NCBI RefSeq assembly: GCF_927798095.1 | Contig: NZ_CAKMMF010000035.1 | Span: 1-51,439, forward strand | Origin: Paenibacillus plantiphilus | GTDB lineage: Bacteria > Bacillota > Bacilli > Paenibacillales > Paenibacillaceae | Direction of reading: 5' to 3' | Length of the DNA stretch: 51,439 bases | Part shown: one piece after another, positions 15,680 through 23,861 of the stretch | How the letters are laid out: each line of letters starts with the position of its first letter | Position numbering within the stretch: position 1 is the first letter of the stretch | The notes under the pieces: generated by a model | Databases searched by the model: none | What the model was told of the DNA's origin: nothing | Seen by the model: the letters and a program-made list of their open reading frames with translations, nothing else | Made by a program: the position numbers and the translations under genes

Positions 15680-17395
15680 TTATGCTCCAAACTGCGCGCG
15701 ATGCAAGCGGCTGTAGGCTCCTTCGGCTTTTAGCAGCTGATCATGATTTCCTTGCTCGGCAATCCCCTGATCTGCAACTACGACAATCCGGTCCGCATTT
15801 TTAATCGTCGCCAGACGATGTGCGATGACTAGCGTCGTGCGCCCTCGCGACAGCTCGGTGAGCGATTGCTGAATGGCCGCTTCCGTCTCTGTATCGAGCG
15901 CCGAGGTCGCTTCATCCAGAATAAGGATCGGCGGATTTTTCAGAAACATGCGCGCAATGGACATTCTTTGCTTCTGCCCCCCGGACAGCTTGACGCCCCG
16001 CTCGCCGATCAGCGTATCCATCCCGTCAGGCTGCGACAATATAAGCTCCTCCAGCTGTGCCCGTCTCGCAGCCTCCCAAATCTCATCCTCCGAAGCGCCC
16101 AGCTTGCCGTATACGATGTTGTCTCTGATCGTCCCGTCAAACAGAAATATATCCTGCTGCACGATTCCGATGTGAGAACGCAGCGATTCCAGCTTCATCC
16201 TGCCGATGTCGATGCCGTCTATCGTAATGGACCCGGCTTCAATATCGTAGAACCGGGGAAGCAGGCTGCACAGCGTCGTTTTTCCCGCTCCTGAAGGGCC
16301 AACCAGCGCCACGGTCTCTCCCGCCTTTATGGACAGATCGACATCCTGCAGCACCTGCTCCTTGTTCTCATAGCCGAAGCTCACCCCTTCAAAGCGGATA
16401 TCCCCCTTCAAATCGGCAACATCCTGCGCATCGGGAGCATCGTCAATATCCGGCTCGGTTTCCAGCAGCTCCAGATAACGTCTAAATCCGGCAATCCCCT
16501 TAGGATACGTCTCTATAACGGAGTTGATCTGCTTGATTGGGCCGAGGAATACGTTGGACAGCATGACGAATGCGATGAACTCCCCGTATGTCATCTGGTC
16601 TTCAATAACAAACCAAGTACCGCAAACAAGCACAAACAGGGACACAAGCTTCATCAGAACAAAGCTGATGGAAGAGTTCCACGCCATAATCCGATAAGCA
16701 ATCAGCTTCGTCACGCGGAAGCGTTCGTTATTGTTTTTGAACAGCTTCATCTCATGCTTTTCGTTTGCAAATGCCTGAACGACGCGAATGCCGCTTACAT
16801 TGTTCTCTACACGCGCATTATAATCCGCAATATCGGAGAACATCCGGTTGAAGGCACGCGACATTTTGCGGCTGAAATAAAGGGATAAGTATATCATAAG
16901 CGGAACAATTATGAACGTCATTACCGCCAGCTGCCAGTTGATGCCCAGCATGATGCCGAATGCTCCGGCAAGCGTCATCAAGGCAATGAACAGATCCTCC
17001 GGCCCGTGGTGGGCAATCTCCCCGATATCCATCAAATCATTGGTCATTCGCGATACCAGATGGCCTGTCTTATTGTTGTCGAAGAAACGGAATGACAGCT
17101 TTTGCACACGGTCAAACAGCTTTTTGCGCATGTCTGTTTCGATATTGATGCCCAGCATATGCCCCCAGTAGGTGACAACATAATGCAAGCCGGCACTAAT
17201 AATATAGATGCCTAGAAGTGCGAGGCAGCCGTACAGAATCCAGCTCCATTCCCCGCTCGGCAGCAGATCGTCTACAACTCGGTTAACCGCAAGCGGAAAA
17301 GCAAGCTCCAGCAGCGCCGCAAAAATAGCACAGGTGAAATCAAGGATAAACAGCCCTTTATAGGGCCGGTAGTAGGCCAAAAAACGTCGAAGCAT
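15680..17395 (-). CDS. Exporter-type ABC transporter, fused permease-ATPase
   Basis: A 571-residue ABC half-transporter that should work as a homodimer. An N-terminal six-helix membrane domain (residues 1-300) is followed by the ATPase: Walker A GPSGAGKTT near residue 368, Q-loop QQDIFLF, signature LSGGQKQR near 472, Walker B ILILDEATSALD near 492 and switch histidine VIAHR. The start has AGAAGGGTGA upstream. It follows two FecCD permeases on the same strand, and no FecE-type ATPase is present, so siderophore handling is plausible. Multidrug or lipid export is equally typical of this fold. The substrate cannot be read from sequence. Confidence 0.9.
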   Translation of the reverse strand: MLRRFLAYYRPYKGLFILDFTCAIFAALLELAFPLAVNRVVDDLLPSGEWSWILYGCLALLGIYIISAGLHYVVTYWGHMLGINIETDMRKKLFDRVQKLSFRFFDNNKTGHLVSRMTNDLMDIGEIAHHGPEDLFIALMTLAGAFGIMLGINWQLAVMTFIIVPLMIYLSLYFSRKMSRAFNRMFSDIADYNARVENNVSGIRVVQAFANEKHEMKLFKNNNERFRVTKLIAYRIMAWNSSISFVLMKLVSLFVLVCGTWFVIEDQMTYGEFIAFVMLSNVFLGPIKQINSVIETYPKGIAGFRRYLELLETEPDIDDAPDAQDVADLKGDIRFEGVSFGYENKEQVLQDVDLSIKAGETVALVGPSGAGKTTLCSLLPRFYDIEAGSITIDGIDIGRMKLESLRSHIGIVQQDIFLFDGTIRDNIVYGKLGASEDEIWEAARRAQLEELILSQPDGMDTLIGERGVKLSGGQKQRMSIARMFLKNPPILILDEATSALDTETEAAIQQSLTELSRGRTTLVIAHRLATIKNADRIVVVADQGIAEQGNHDQLLKAEGAYSRLHRAQFGA

Positions 17396-17455
17396 GAGTC
17401 ACCCTTCTCTCTTGATGTATTGAATATCCCGCCCATCTCGTCCGCAAAATTCCGC

Positions 17456-18490
17456 TTATGCTCGGGATCTGGCCAGCAGATACAGAAAATATGGCGCGCC
17501 GAGAACCGCAACGATGATGCCGGCAGGAATTTCTGACGGCTGTATGATCCAGCGGCCAAGCGTATCGCTAATAATGACCAGTAGCGAGCCGGTCAGCGCC
17601 GCAGTGGGAAGCAGCAGTTGATGCTTCGGTCCGACAAGGCGCCGCGCCAGATGCGGGCCGATCAGACCGACGAAGCCGATGCCGCCGCTTACCGCGACAC
17701 AGGAAGCGGCGAGGCCGACGGCAGCGGCCAGCAGGAGAAGCTGCTCTCTAGGCACGGATGCTCCAAGACCTGTCGCCGTTGAATCCCCCAGATTAAGCAC
17801 ATTTAATACACGGGCCTTGATGAATACGAACGGCAGCAGAATAACAATCCATGGCAGCAGCGCAAGTACGAACCTCCAGTTCGAGCCCCATATGCTGCCA
17901 GCCATCCAGACCGCGACGAACTGATATTTCTCAGGCGTAAGGCTGAGCGTAATGACGATTGTCGCCGCGCTGATTCCTGCCGCAACCGCAATACCGGTCA
18001 GCAGCAAGCGCGTCGGCGACAGACCTTCATGGCGCTTGTATGACAGTGTATAGATGAGAAGGGCGGTCAAGCCTGCACCGAGCAGCGCCAACACCGGAAG
18101 CAGAAATACAGGAGCCGCAGCCGTCGTCGGGTAAAAGGCAATGAACAGCATGACCATCAGGCCCGCGCCGGCATTGATGCCGAGAATGCCCGGATCAGCC
18201 AGCGCATTGCGCGAAACCCCCTGCATCACGCAGCCTGATACTGCCAAGCCAGCGCCGACTAGCACGGAAATAACGATACGCGGCAGCCGGAATTGGAACA
18301 GAATAAGATCCTGCTTGGCCGTGCCGCCGCCGAATAAAGTTTGCAGCAGCTCCAGCGGGCCAAGACGGACATAGCCTGTATTGATGCTGATGATGAAGGT
18401 CGCAACAATAAGCGCGCCCAATATGGAGAGCACCACAACTCCGCGCTTCCTCATTCGGCGCTCGTATGCTGTATAGGATAAATCGCCCAT
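17456..18490 (-). CDS. Iron-siderophore ABC permease, FecCD family (FeuC-like)
   Basis: A 344-residue polytopic permease of the BtuC/FecCD family. Diagnostic stretches are RLPRIVISVLVGAGLAVSGC, ADPGILGINAGAGLMV and GGIGFVGLIGPHLARRLVG. A basic N-terminus precedes about nine to ten hydrophobic helices. It starts just after its partner permease (stop at 18493), so the pair is co-translated and forms the importer channel. The promoter with a Fur box lies upstream of the partner. The matching ATPase is not in the window. B. subtilis FeuBC similarly uses a shared ATPase (YusV) encoded elsewhere. Confidence 0.92.
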   Translation of the reverse strand: MGDLSYTAYERRMRKRGVVVLSILGALIVATFIISINTGYVRLGPLELLQTLFGGGTAKQDLILFQFRLPRIVISVLVGAGLAVSGCVMQGVSRNALADPGILGINAGAGLMVMLFIAFYPTTAAAPVFLLPVLALLGAGLTALLIYTLSYKRHEGLSPTRLLLTGIAVAAGISAATIVITLSLTPEKYQFVAVWMAGSIWGSNWRFVLALLPWIVILLPFVFIKARVLNVLNLGDSTATGLGASVPREQLLLLAAAVGLAASCVAVSGGIGFVGLIGPHLARRLVGPKHQLLLPTAALTGSLLVIISDTLGRWIIQPSEIPAGIIVAVLGAPYFLYLLARSRA

Positions 18491-18492
18491 GC

Positions 18493-19548
18493 TTACAGCG
18501 ACCTCCTTTCTTTCCGTGCAAGGTAGAGGAAGAACGGCACTCCAATTAGCGCTATAAGGGCGCCGATCGGTATTTCCTGCGGCGGATTTATCATTCTCGC
18601 AGCCAGATCGGCCAAGACGACCAGCAGGCTGCCGAGCACCGCGGAGCAGGGAATAATCCAGCGGTAATCGACGCCGACCAAATAACGGGTCAGATGCGGA
18701 ATGATAAGGCCGACAAAGCCGACAGCCCCAACTACAGACACCGCTGAGCCGGCCAGAATAAGCACGATAACCGCACAGGCAAACTTCACCAGCTTCGTCC
18801 GCTGTCCGAGCCCGGCAGCGATATCATCGCCCAGACTGAGCATCGTAACCGATCTGGAGAGTACAATCGCGCCTAATATAGCAACGGCAACCCATGGAAA
18901 CATAATTTTTAGCTGAAGCCATTTCGTGCCGGCAACGCCCCCTGCATACCAGAAGGCCAGATCCTGTCCCGTGCGAAAATATAATGAAATCCCTTCGCTC
19001 AGCGCGCCCAGCAAAGCGCTCAGCGCCGCCCCCGCCAGCACAAGCCGCAATGGGGTCAGCCCTCCCCTCGCAAGCGAGCCAATACCGAATACAAGCGCAG
19101 CACTCAGCGCCGCCCCAAGGAATGAATACATAATAAGATACATGTAAGGAAGGCCCGGAAAAAAGGCGAAGCAAAGCGACAGCATAAATCCGGCGCCCGC
19201 ATTCAGCCCGAAAAGCCCGGAGTCAGCCAGCGGATTCCGGGTCATCCCTTGCATTAACGCCCCAGCTACCGCGAAGGAGGCTCCGACCATGGCCCCGCCC
19301 AGCACCCTTGGCAATCTAAGCTCTTGAATAATCTGATGCTCCGTATTATAAGGATTAAAATTGAATATCGCTTGCCATACCGTATACAGCTCAATGTCCT
19401 TGGCGCCAAGCGACACGGATATCCCCAGCCCCAGCACCAAGGCTGCAAGACCCCCGACTAAAAGGAATGTCGCAGCCCATGGGCGCGTCCGCAATTTGAA
19501 CGCTTTCTCTTCTGTTCCATCATTCAATGGATAAACATGTTGACTCAT
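18493..19548 (-). CDS. Iron-siderophore ABC permease, FecCD family (FeuB-like)
   Basis: First permease of the iron uptake operon. The family stretches RLPRVLGGAMVGASFAVAGA, NPLADSGLFGLNAGAGFMLS and GAVGFVGLIIPHLTRYLVG are present, with about ten membrane helices in 351 residues. The start is ATG 19548, with AAAGGTGGC seven bases upstream. A longer open frame to 19617 would run through the Fur box and is rejected. It is divergent from the binding lipoprotein at 19761. The 210-bp intergenic region carries a Fur box on each side. Confidence 0.92.
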   Translation of the reverse strand: MSQHVYPLNDGTEEKAFKLRTRPWAATFLLVGGLAALVLGLGISVSLGAKDIELYTVWQAIFNFNPYNTEHQIIQELRLPRVLGGAMVGASFAVAGALMQGMTRNPLADSGLFGLNAGAGFMLSLCFAFFPGLPYMYLIMYSFLGAALSAALVFGIGSLARGGLTPLRLVLAGAALSALLGALSEGISLYFRTGQDLAFWYAGGVAGTKWLQLKIMFPWVAVAILGAIVLSRSVTMLSLGDDIAAGLGQRTKLVKFACAVIVLILAGSAVSVVGAVGFVGLIIPHLTRYLVGVDYRWIIPCSAVLGSLLVVLADLAARMINPPQEIPIGALIALIGVPFFLYLARKERRSL

Positions 19549-19566
19549 AAGCGCCACCTTTGATAT

Positions 19567-19586
19567 GATACTGATTCTCATTATCA
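19567..19586. promoter_or_regulatory. Fur box upstream of the FecCD permease operon
   Basis: GATACTGATTCTCATTATC matches the 19-bp Fur consensus at 16 positions. In 7-1-7 form (19572-19586) 13 of 15 bases match. It lies about 20 bases before the permease start, so iron-replete repression is expected. Confidence 0.8.
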
Positions 19587-19716
19587 AATAATAATTTAAA
19601 TGTTGTTCAAAAAGCAATGGACAAACATGATTTATTTTTTGTACAAAGTCAATTGCGCCATTTCATTTTGTCCATTGAGCATTGCCAAGCCGTCTATTAC
19701 TATGAAACCTGTGGAC

Positions 19717-19731
19717 TGAGAATTATTATCA
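19717..19731. promoter_or_regulatory. Fur box upstream of the siderophore-binding lipoprotein
   Basis: TGAGAATTATTATCA matches the 7-1-7 Fur consensus TGATAATNATTATCA at every fixed position but one. It lies 30 bases before the lipoprotein ATG, overlapping the expected promoter or transcription start. Confidence 0.8.
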
Positions 19732-19760
19732 TCACAAAAAGGTTGAAGGGGAGATTTTCG

Positions 19761-20753
19761 ATGAATGGATTTAGAAAGATGCTCGCAGCATTATGTATGA
19801 CCGCATTATTAGGAGCGCTGCTGGCAGCATGCGGCGGCAATGAAAGCAATAACGGCGAGGCCAGCGGCAACACCCCCGCCCCGTCTAATAAAGCAGCTGA
19901 TACAACGGAAACTGCGCCGACCGGCACGCGGAGCTACACCGATTATAAAGGACATCAGATTGAGCTGCCCGCCGCACCTAAACGAATCATCTACGCTGGG
20001 GAGACATTGGGCGATTTGATCGTGTTGGATGCTCCCGTTATCGGCACGCCGCACAGCTGGGTAGAGGGCAGTGTATTTCAGGATCAGTTGAAGGACATTG
20101 CCGATGTGGGATTTCCAATCAATCTTGAAAAGGCGCTTGAGCTGCAGCCGGATGTCATCATCACGGGCAGCACGGAAGAGAAGGACTATGAGCAGCTGTC
20201 CAAGATTGCGCCAACGCTTATGTTCGATACTTTCGCACCGCTTGAGGATCGAATGACCCTGCTCGGAGATCTGCTTGGAACGAAGCAGCAAGCCGCAGAT
20301 TGGATTGACAACTACAATGCCGGGATTGACGAAATGTGGAAGAAGCTGTTTGCAAGCGAATTGAAGCCGGGCGAGACGGCATCGGTCTTCACTTATTACC
20401 CCGGCGACCGCTTGTTTGTAATGGCTGCCACCGGACTTTCTCAAGTGCTCTACCACCCGGACGGCTTGAAGCCGACACCCGCAATACAAAAAGTTCTCGA
20501 TGCGAAAAAAGGGTTCGAGCAAATATCGATAGAAACGTTGGAGGAATTTGCCGGCGACCGGATTTTCATTCTGAACGCCGTTAATGAGGAAGCTCAGCAA
20601 TCGACTGAAGAGCTTTTCAAAAGCAGCATCTGGAAGAACCTTCCTGCTGTCAAAAACAATCATGTCTACACCCTCGATATTTTAAAATCGGGCAGTGACG
20701 CAGCGACAAGAGAATGGCTGCTGGAGGAACTTCCAAGGATGCTCCAGCCGTAG
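19761..20753 (+). CDS. Iron-siderophore-binding lipoprotein (FeuA-like)
   Basis: Substrate receptor of the FecCD permease pair. A short basic start (MNGFRKM) leads into a hydrophobic signal and the lipobox LLAAC, with the lipidated cysteine near residue 24. The mature part has the helical-backbone binding-protein fold of class III receptors: APKRIIYAGETLGDLIVLD near residue 74, LQPDVIITGSTEE, and the C-terminal NLPAVKNNHVYTLD. The start is ATG 19761 with AAGGGGAGA eight bases upstream. It is very similar in layout and wording to the C-terminal half of the adjacent regulator (20891-22561), so both probably bind the same ferric siderophore, perhaps a catecholate. Confidence 0.93.
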   Translation: MNGFRKMLAALCMTALLGALLAACGGNESNNGEASGNTPAPSNKAADTTETAPTGTRSYTDYKGHQIELPAAPKRIIYAGETLGDLIVLDAPVIGTPHSWVEGSVFQDQLKDIADVGFPINLEKALELQPDVIITGSTEEKDYEQLSKIAPTLMFDTFAPLEDRMTLLGDLLGTKQQAADWIDNYNAGIDEMWKKLFASELKPGETASVFTYYPGDRLFVMAATGLSQVLYHPDGLKPTPAIQKVLDAKKGFEQISIETLEEFAGDRIFILNAVNEEAQQSTEELFKSSIWKNLPAVKNNHVYTLDILKSGSDAATREWLLEELPRMLQP

Positions 20754-20788
20754 CCCTCCTCCCTGCCAATGAAATAAACGCGCCCAAA

Positions 20789-20830
20789 GCGAAGCTTTTT
20801 CAGCTAACCGTTGAAAAGCTTCGTTTTTTT
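20789..20830 (+). terminator. Terminator of the siderophore-binding lipoprotein gene
   Basis: Stem CGAAGCTTTTTCA / TTGAAAAGCTTCG with an 8-base loop and seven T, about 35 bases after the stop codon. Confidence 0.92.
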
Positions 20831-20845
20831 ATATACAATTAATTA

Positions 20846-20860
20846 TGATAATCATTCTCA
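20846..20860. promoter_or_regulatory. Fur box upstream of the Btr-like regulator
   Basis: TGATAATCATTCTCA matches the 7-1-7 Fur consensus except for one base. It lies 31 bases before the GTG start, so the regulator itself should be iron-repressed. Confidence 0.8.
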
Positions 20861-20890
20861 TTATAAACGAATAGAAAGGTGACTCTTACC

Positions 20891-22561
20891 GTGTCCCATC
20901 ATAACCCGACTGCAGCCAAACTTCGCACCTTGCTCTTTCATCTGTCGGATATAAAACGGATTACGCAGCCAAGCGGCTGCAGATTAGAGCAGCGCAGGGC
21001 AGAATCACATCTTCTCATCGTGTTCACAAGCGGCGCCGGACTGGTGTCGATCAATGATCAAAGCTTTCAATTATCGGCCGACCAATGCTATTTGCTCTCT
21101 CCTGGCGATTATATAGAAATTATTCATGATTATGGCGGTGGCAGCACAATCGAATATTATCAGATTGCGTTTACCGTCATTCGAACATCCGATGCGGGAC
21201 CTGGCACCTTTACCGGCAGCATATTGGATGACCGTCATGAGATAACCGCCTATCCCTTCTCCCGTCTGCTTCGACTCGTGGAGGATCTACACGCTAACAG
21301 GCAGGTAGACTGCGATATTAAGTGGTTCCATCAGCATATGCGCTTTCAAGAGCTGCTTGGATTTCTTATCGAACAAAATTATCAATCCGGACATGCGCTT
21401 CATGTGACCCAATCTGTCGAAAGCACCGTCCAATATATGCAGAGCAATTATATGGAAAATATTACGGTCAAGCAGCTGGCGCAATTAGCCAATGTCCCTT
21501 ATTGGCAGTACAGCACGGTCTTTCGAGAATTGACCGGCAAGAAGCCGCTCAACTATTTGAACGAGCTGAGGATTAACCGCTCCAAGGAGCTTCTTGCCGG
21601 CTCCAGCTTTCAACTGCGCGAGATCGCCAGCCAGGTCGGCTTTGCGGATGAATACTACTTCAACAGACGCTTTCGCCAGACGACCGGCTTAACCCCCGGC
21701 CAATATGCCCGCATTAAGCAAAGCAGCATCCGCATTCATGACTGGACAGGCCATCAGGTCGATATTCCTGTGCAGCCCAAGCGGATCATATGCCATGGCG
21801 AAACCTTCGGCGACCTGATCGCTCTGGGTGTCGAGCCGATCGGCGAGGTTGGCTTCTTAAGCGGCGATCCCGCATATCGGTCTCGGGACAGGAAGCGTGG
21901 CGGTGACGACAAGCCGGTCAATATGGAGCTGACATCGGCGCTTAATCCCGATTTGATCATCTTTGCCAATGCGGATGAAGCGGCGTACAAGCGTATCGCC
22001 CATATCGCACCCACTGTCACGTTCAACTCCTTTGCTCCACTGGAGCAGCGCCTGCATACGCTTGGCGAATTGCTTGGCAGGAAGCTTGAAGCCAAGCGCT
22101 GGCTGGACAGATACAACGCCAAGGCAACCTACATGTGGCAGCAGCTTCGCCGCAGTTACATAGTGCCGGGAGAGACAGCCTCCGTATTTATTTACGAGCA
22201 TGGCAGGCGTCTATTCGTAATGGGAACGACGGGGCTCTCCTCCGCTCTCTACCATCCCTTCGGCTTTCAGCCTGCCGATAAAATCCGTGATATTCTGAAT
22301 GCAGGCCATGGATTTATCGAAATTCAGGAGTCAGCCCTGTCCTCGTACGCAGGGGATCGGATCTTCATGCTCGTACCGGAGCATCCGGAATCGAGGCAGG
22401 CGATGGAGCAAATGATGAGCAGCCCGCAATGGAGCAGCCTCCCCGCCGTTCGCAACGGACATGTCTATATCGTGCAAGCGTCAGAGTGGAACTACGCGGA
22501 CGCGCTCATCAGAGAAAAGCTTCTGGAAATGCTCCCCAGGCTGCTGGGCAAGATTTCATAG
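20891..22561 (+). CDS. btr: AraC regulator fused to a siderophore-binding domain (Btr-like)
   Basis: A 556-residue activator resembling B. subtilis Btr (YbbB), which turns on the feuABC siderophore importer when the loaded siderophore is sensed. In order: an AraC-type cupin-like N-terminus (residues 1-140), two helix-turn-helices near residues 175-275 (TVKQLAQLANVPYWQYSTVF and LREIASQVGFADEYYFNRRF), then a class III binding-protein domain from about residue 285 (PKRIICHGETFGDLIALG) to the end. There is no signal peptide, so ligand is sensed inside the cell. The start is GTG 20891, eight bases after AAAGGTGA; the GTG at 20879 lies in that site. It is transcribed from its own Fur-boxed promoter. 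Confidence 0.93.
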   Translation: MSHHNPTAAKLRTLLFHLSDIKRITQPSGCRLEQRRAESHLLIVFTSGAGLVSINDQSFQLSADQCYLLSPGDYIEIIHDYGGGSTIEYYQIAFTVIRTSDAGPGTFTGSILDDRHEITAYPFSRLLRLVEDLHANRQVDCDIKWFHQHMRFQELLGFLIEQNYQSGHALHVTQSVESTVQYMQSNYMENITVKQLAQLANVPYWQYSTVFRELTGKKPLNYLNELRINRSKELLAGSSFQLREIASQVGFADEYYFNRRFRQTTGLTPGQYARIKQSSIRIHDWTGHQVDIPVQPKRIICHGETFGDLIALGVEPIGEVGFLSGDPAYRSRDRKRGGDDKPVNMELTSALNPDLIIFANADEAAYKRIAHIAPTVTFNSFAPLEQRLHTLGELLGRKLEAKRWLDRYNAKATYMWQQLRRSYIVPGETASVFIYEHGRRLFVMGTTGLSSALYHPFGFQPADKIRDILNAGHGFIEIQESALSSYAGDRIFMLVPEHPESRQAMEQMMSSPQWSSLPAVRNGHVYIVQASEWNYADALIREKLLEMLPRLLGKIS

Positions 22562-22609
22562 TCATCAACCACAAATGACACTAAATGTAGACGGCAAGCA
22601 CCGCTGCTG

Positions 22610-22740
22610 CAGCTTCCGCTGCAAGCAGGCTTTTCCTGGTTTTCCCGCTTTACAGCTGCATCGGATGCGGCTAGCTGGGATATCCAGCGAAACACCGCGC
22701 GCTGGGAGCTGCCCGCAGTGCGCTGGGAGCTGCCCGCGGT
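22610..22740. repeat. Degenerate flank of repeat array A and a 21-bp direct repeat
   Basis: GCTGCAAGCAGG (near 22618) and CGCTTTACAGC (near 22647) are decayed versions of the array A half-motifs. Two exact-but-one 21-base copies (22699-22719 and 22720-22740, starting GCGCTGGGAGC) follow. No gene is seen between 22562 and 23820. Confidence 0.55.
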
Positions 22741-22755
22741 GCGAGGTTTGGAGCT

Positions 22756-23209
22756 TTAAGACGATTTTTCCTGCTTACAGCCACCTGTGATTTATTTTGT
22801 GCCGCTGTAAGCAGTTTTTTTCGCGTTAAAGTCGCAGCGGACGTGATTTGACGGGCTATCCCGGGACGTTAAGACGATTTTCCCTGCTTACAGCCACCCG
22901 TGATTTATTTTGTGCCGCTGTAAGCAGGTTTTTCCGCGTTAAAGTCGTAGCGGGCGTGATTTGACAGGCTATCCCGGGACGTTAAGACGATTTTTCCCGC
23001 TTACAGCCACATGTGATTTGTTTTGTGCCGCTGTAAGCAGGTTTTTCCGCGTTAAAGTCGCAGCTGACGTGATTTGACGGGCTATCCCGGGACGTTAAGA
23101 CGATTTTTCCTGCTTACAGCCACCCCTGATTTTTGTTTGTTGCGCTGTAAGCAGGTTTTTCCGCTTTAATGCTGCATCAAGAGCGACCAGGTGGGCTAGT
23201 TTTGGGACG
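22756..23209. repeat. Tandem repeat array A, four 113-bp units
   Basis: Units begin at 22756, 22869, 22982 and 23095, with lengths of 113, 113, 113 and 115 bases. Each opens TTAAGACGATTTT. Each then has an inverted pair, CCTGCTTACAGC and GCTGTAAGCAGG, separated by about 22 bases, which can form an 11-12 bp stem. Units 1-3 are nearly identical; unit 4 is diverged in its last third. The units abut with no unique spacers. The same period and core recur at 50773-51240 on the other strand. Confidence 0.92.
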
Positions 23210-23284
23210 TTAAGTAGCAAATTCAGTAGCAAATTCCAGTGTACAGTATAGAGTGTCGGTCGGGCGCTCGGAGTACTGTCAGCT

Positions 23285-23400
23285 TTTTTTTGCTTACAGA
23301 AGGATGGGGTCTGAGGCACTAGGTGAAGTTAATCGGATTTATCGGCTAACTGTTGCTTGGGGGCGTCTGGATTGGCTAGCGTGGAGCTGTAAGCAGGTTT
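23285..23400. repeat. Degenerate right flank of array A
   Basis: TTGCTTACAG (near 23289) and GAGCTGTAAGCAGGTTT (near 23384) are the two half-motifs of array A, now about 90 bases apart. The second runs directly into the 9-bp microsatellite. Confidence 0.55.
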
Positions 23401-23401
23401 C

Positions 23402-23545
23402 GTCGGCTTCGTCGGCTTCGTCGGCTTCGTCGGCTTCGTCGGCTTCGTCGGTTTCGTCGGTTTCGTCGGTTTTGTCGGTTTTGTCGGTTTTGTCGGTTTT
23501 GTCGGTTTTATCGGTTTTATCGGCTTCGTCGATTTTGTCGATTTT
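23402..23545. repeat. 9-bp microsatellite, 16 units in a variant gradient
   Basis: Sixteen consecutive 9-base units: five GTCGGCTTC, two GTCGGTTTC, five GTCGGTTTT, then ATCGGTTTT, ATCGGCTTC and two GTCGATTTT. Variants are blocked in order, as expected from stepwise slippage. Both strands are open across it (Ser/Ala/Val/Leu or Asp/Lys/Thr/Glu runs), but neither frame has a usable start context. Confidence 0.95.
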
Positions 23546-23821
23546 GTCGAACAAACGTCCTATAAGTGGAATGTGTGGAATGTGTGGAATGTGCCACTTT
23601 TACTTTTATCCACTGCTCTGTCCTTATTGGCCAGTAACCAGTTATTCCGTGTTCAGGCAGGAAAGAAACCGGAGTATGGTGCGACGGACAATTCAGGTTG
23701 CGCGCTGCCGGGCTTTCATGCTCCAAAGAGCGGAAAGCAACAGCCTAAGCCTATCAAGCCGGGTATGCGCCCCTTTCCCCACCATAACTCTGCACGCTAT
23801 GCAAGCTTTCTCAGCAGCCCT

Positions 23822-23858
23822 AAAAAGAGAGACGCGCCATCGGCGCGTCTCTCTTTTT
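23822..23858. terminator. Bidirectional terminator after spoIVA
   Basis: A perfect 17-bp stem (AAAAAGAGAGACGCGCC and its complement) with a 3-base loop and T-runs on both strands, directly after the spoIVA stop. Strong and symmetric. Confidence 0.95.
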
Positions 23859-23861
23859 CAC

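Noticed and set aside
22756..23209. CRISPR array
   Set aside because: The 113-bp units abut directly with no unique spacers, and no cas gene is near. The same holds for 50773-51240.
23339..23554. Minus-strand frame with Asp-Lys-Thr/Asp-Glu-Ala repeats
   Set aside because: A consequence of the 9-bp repeat. It has no plausible start site and no conserved flanks.
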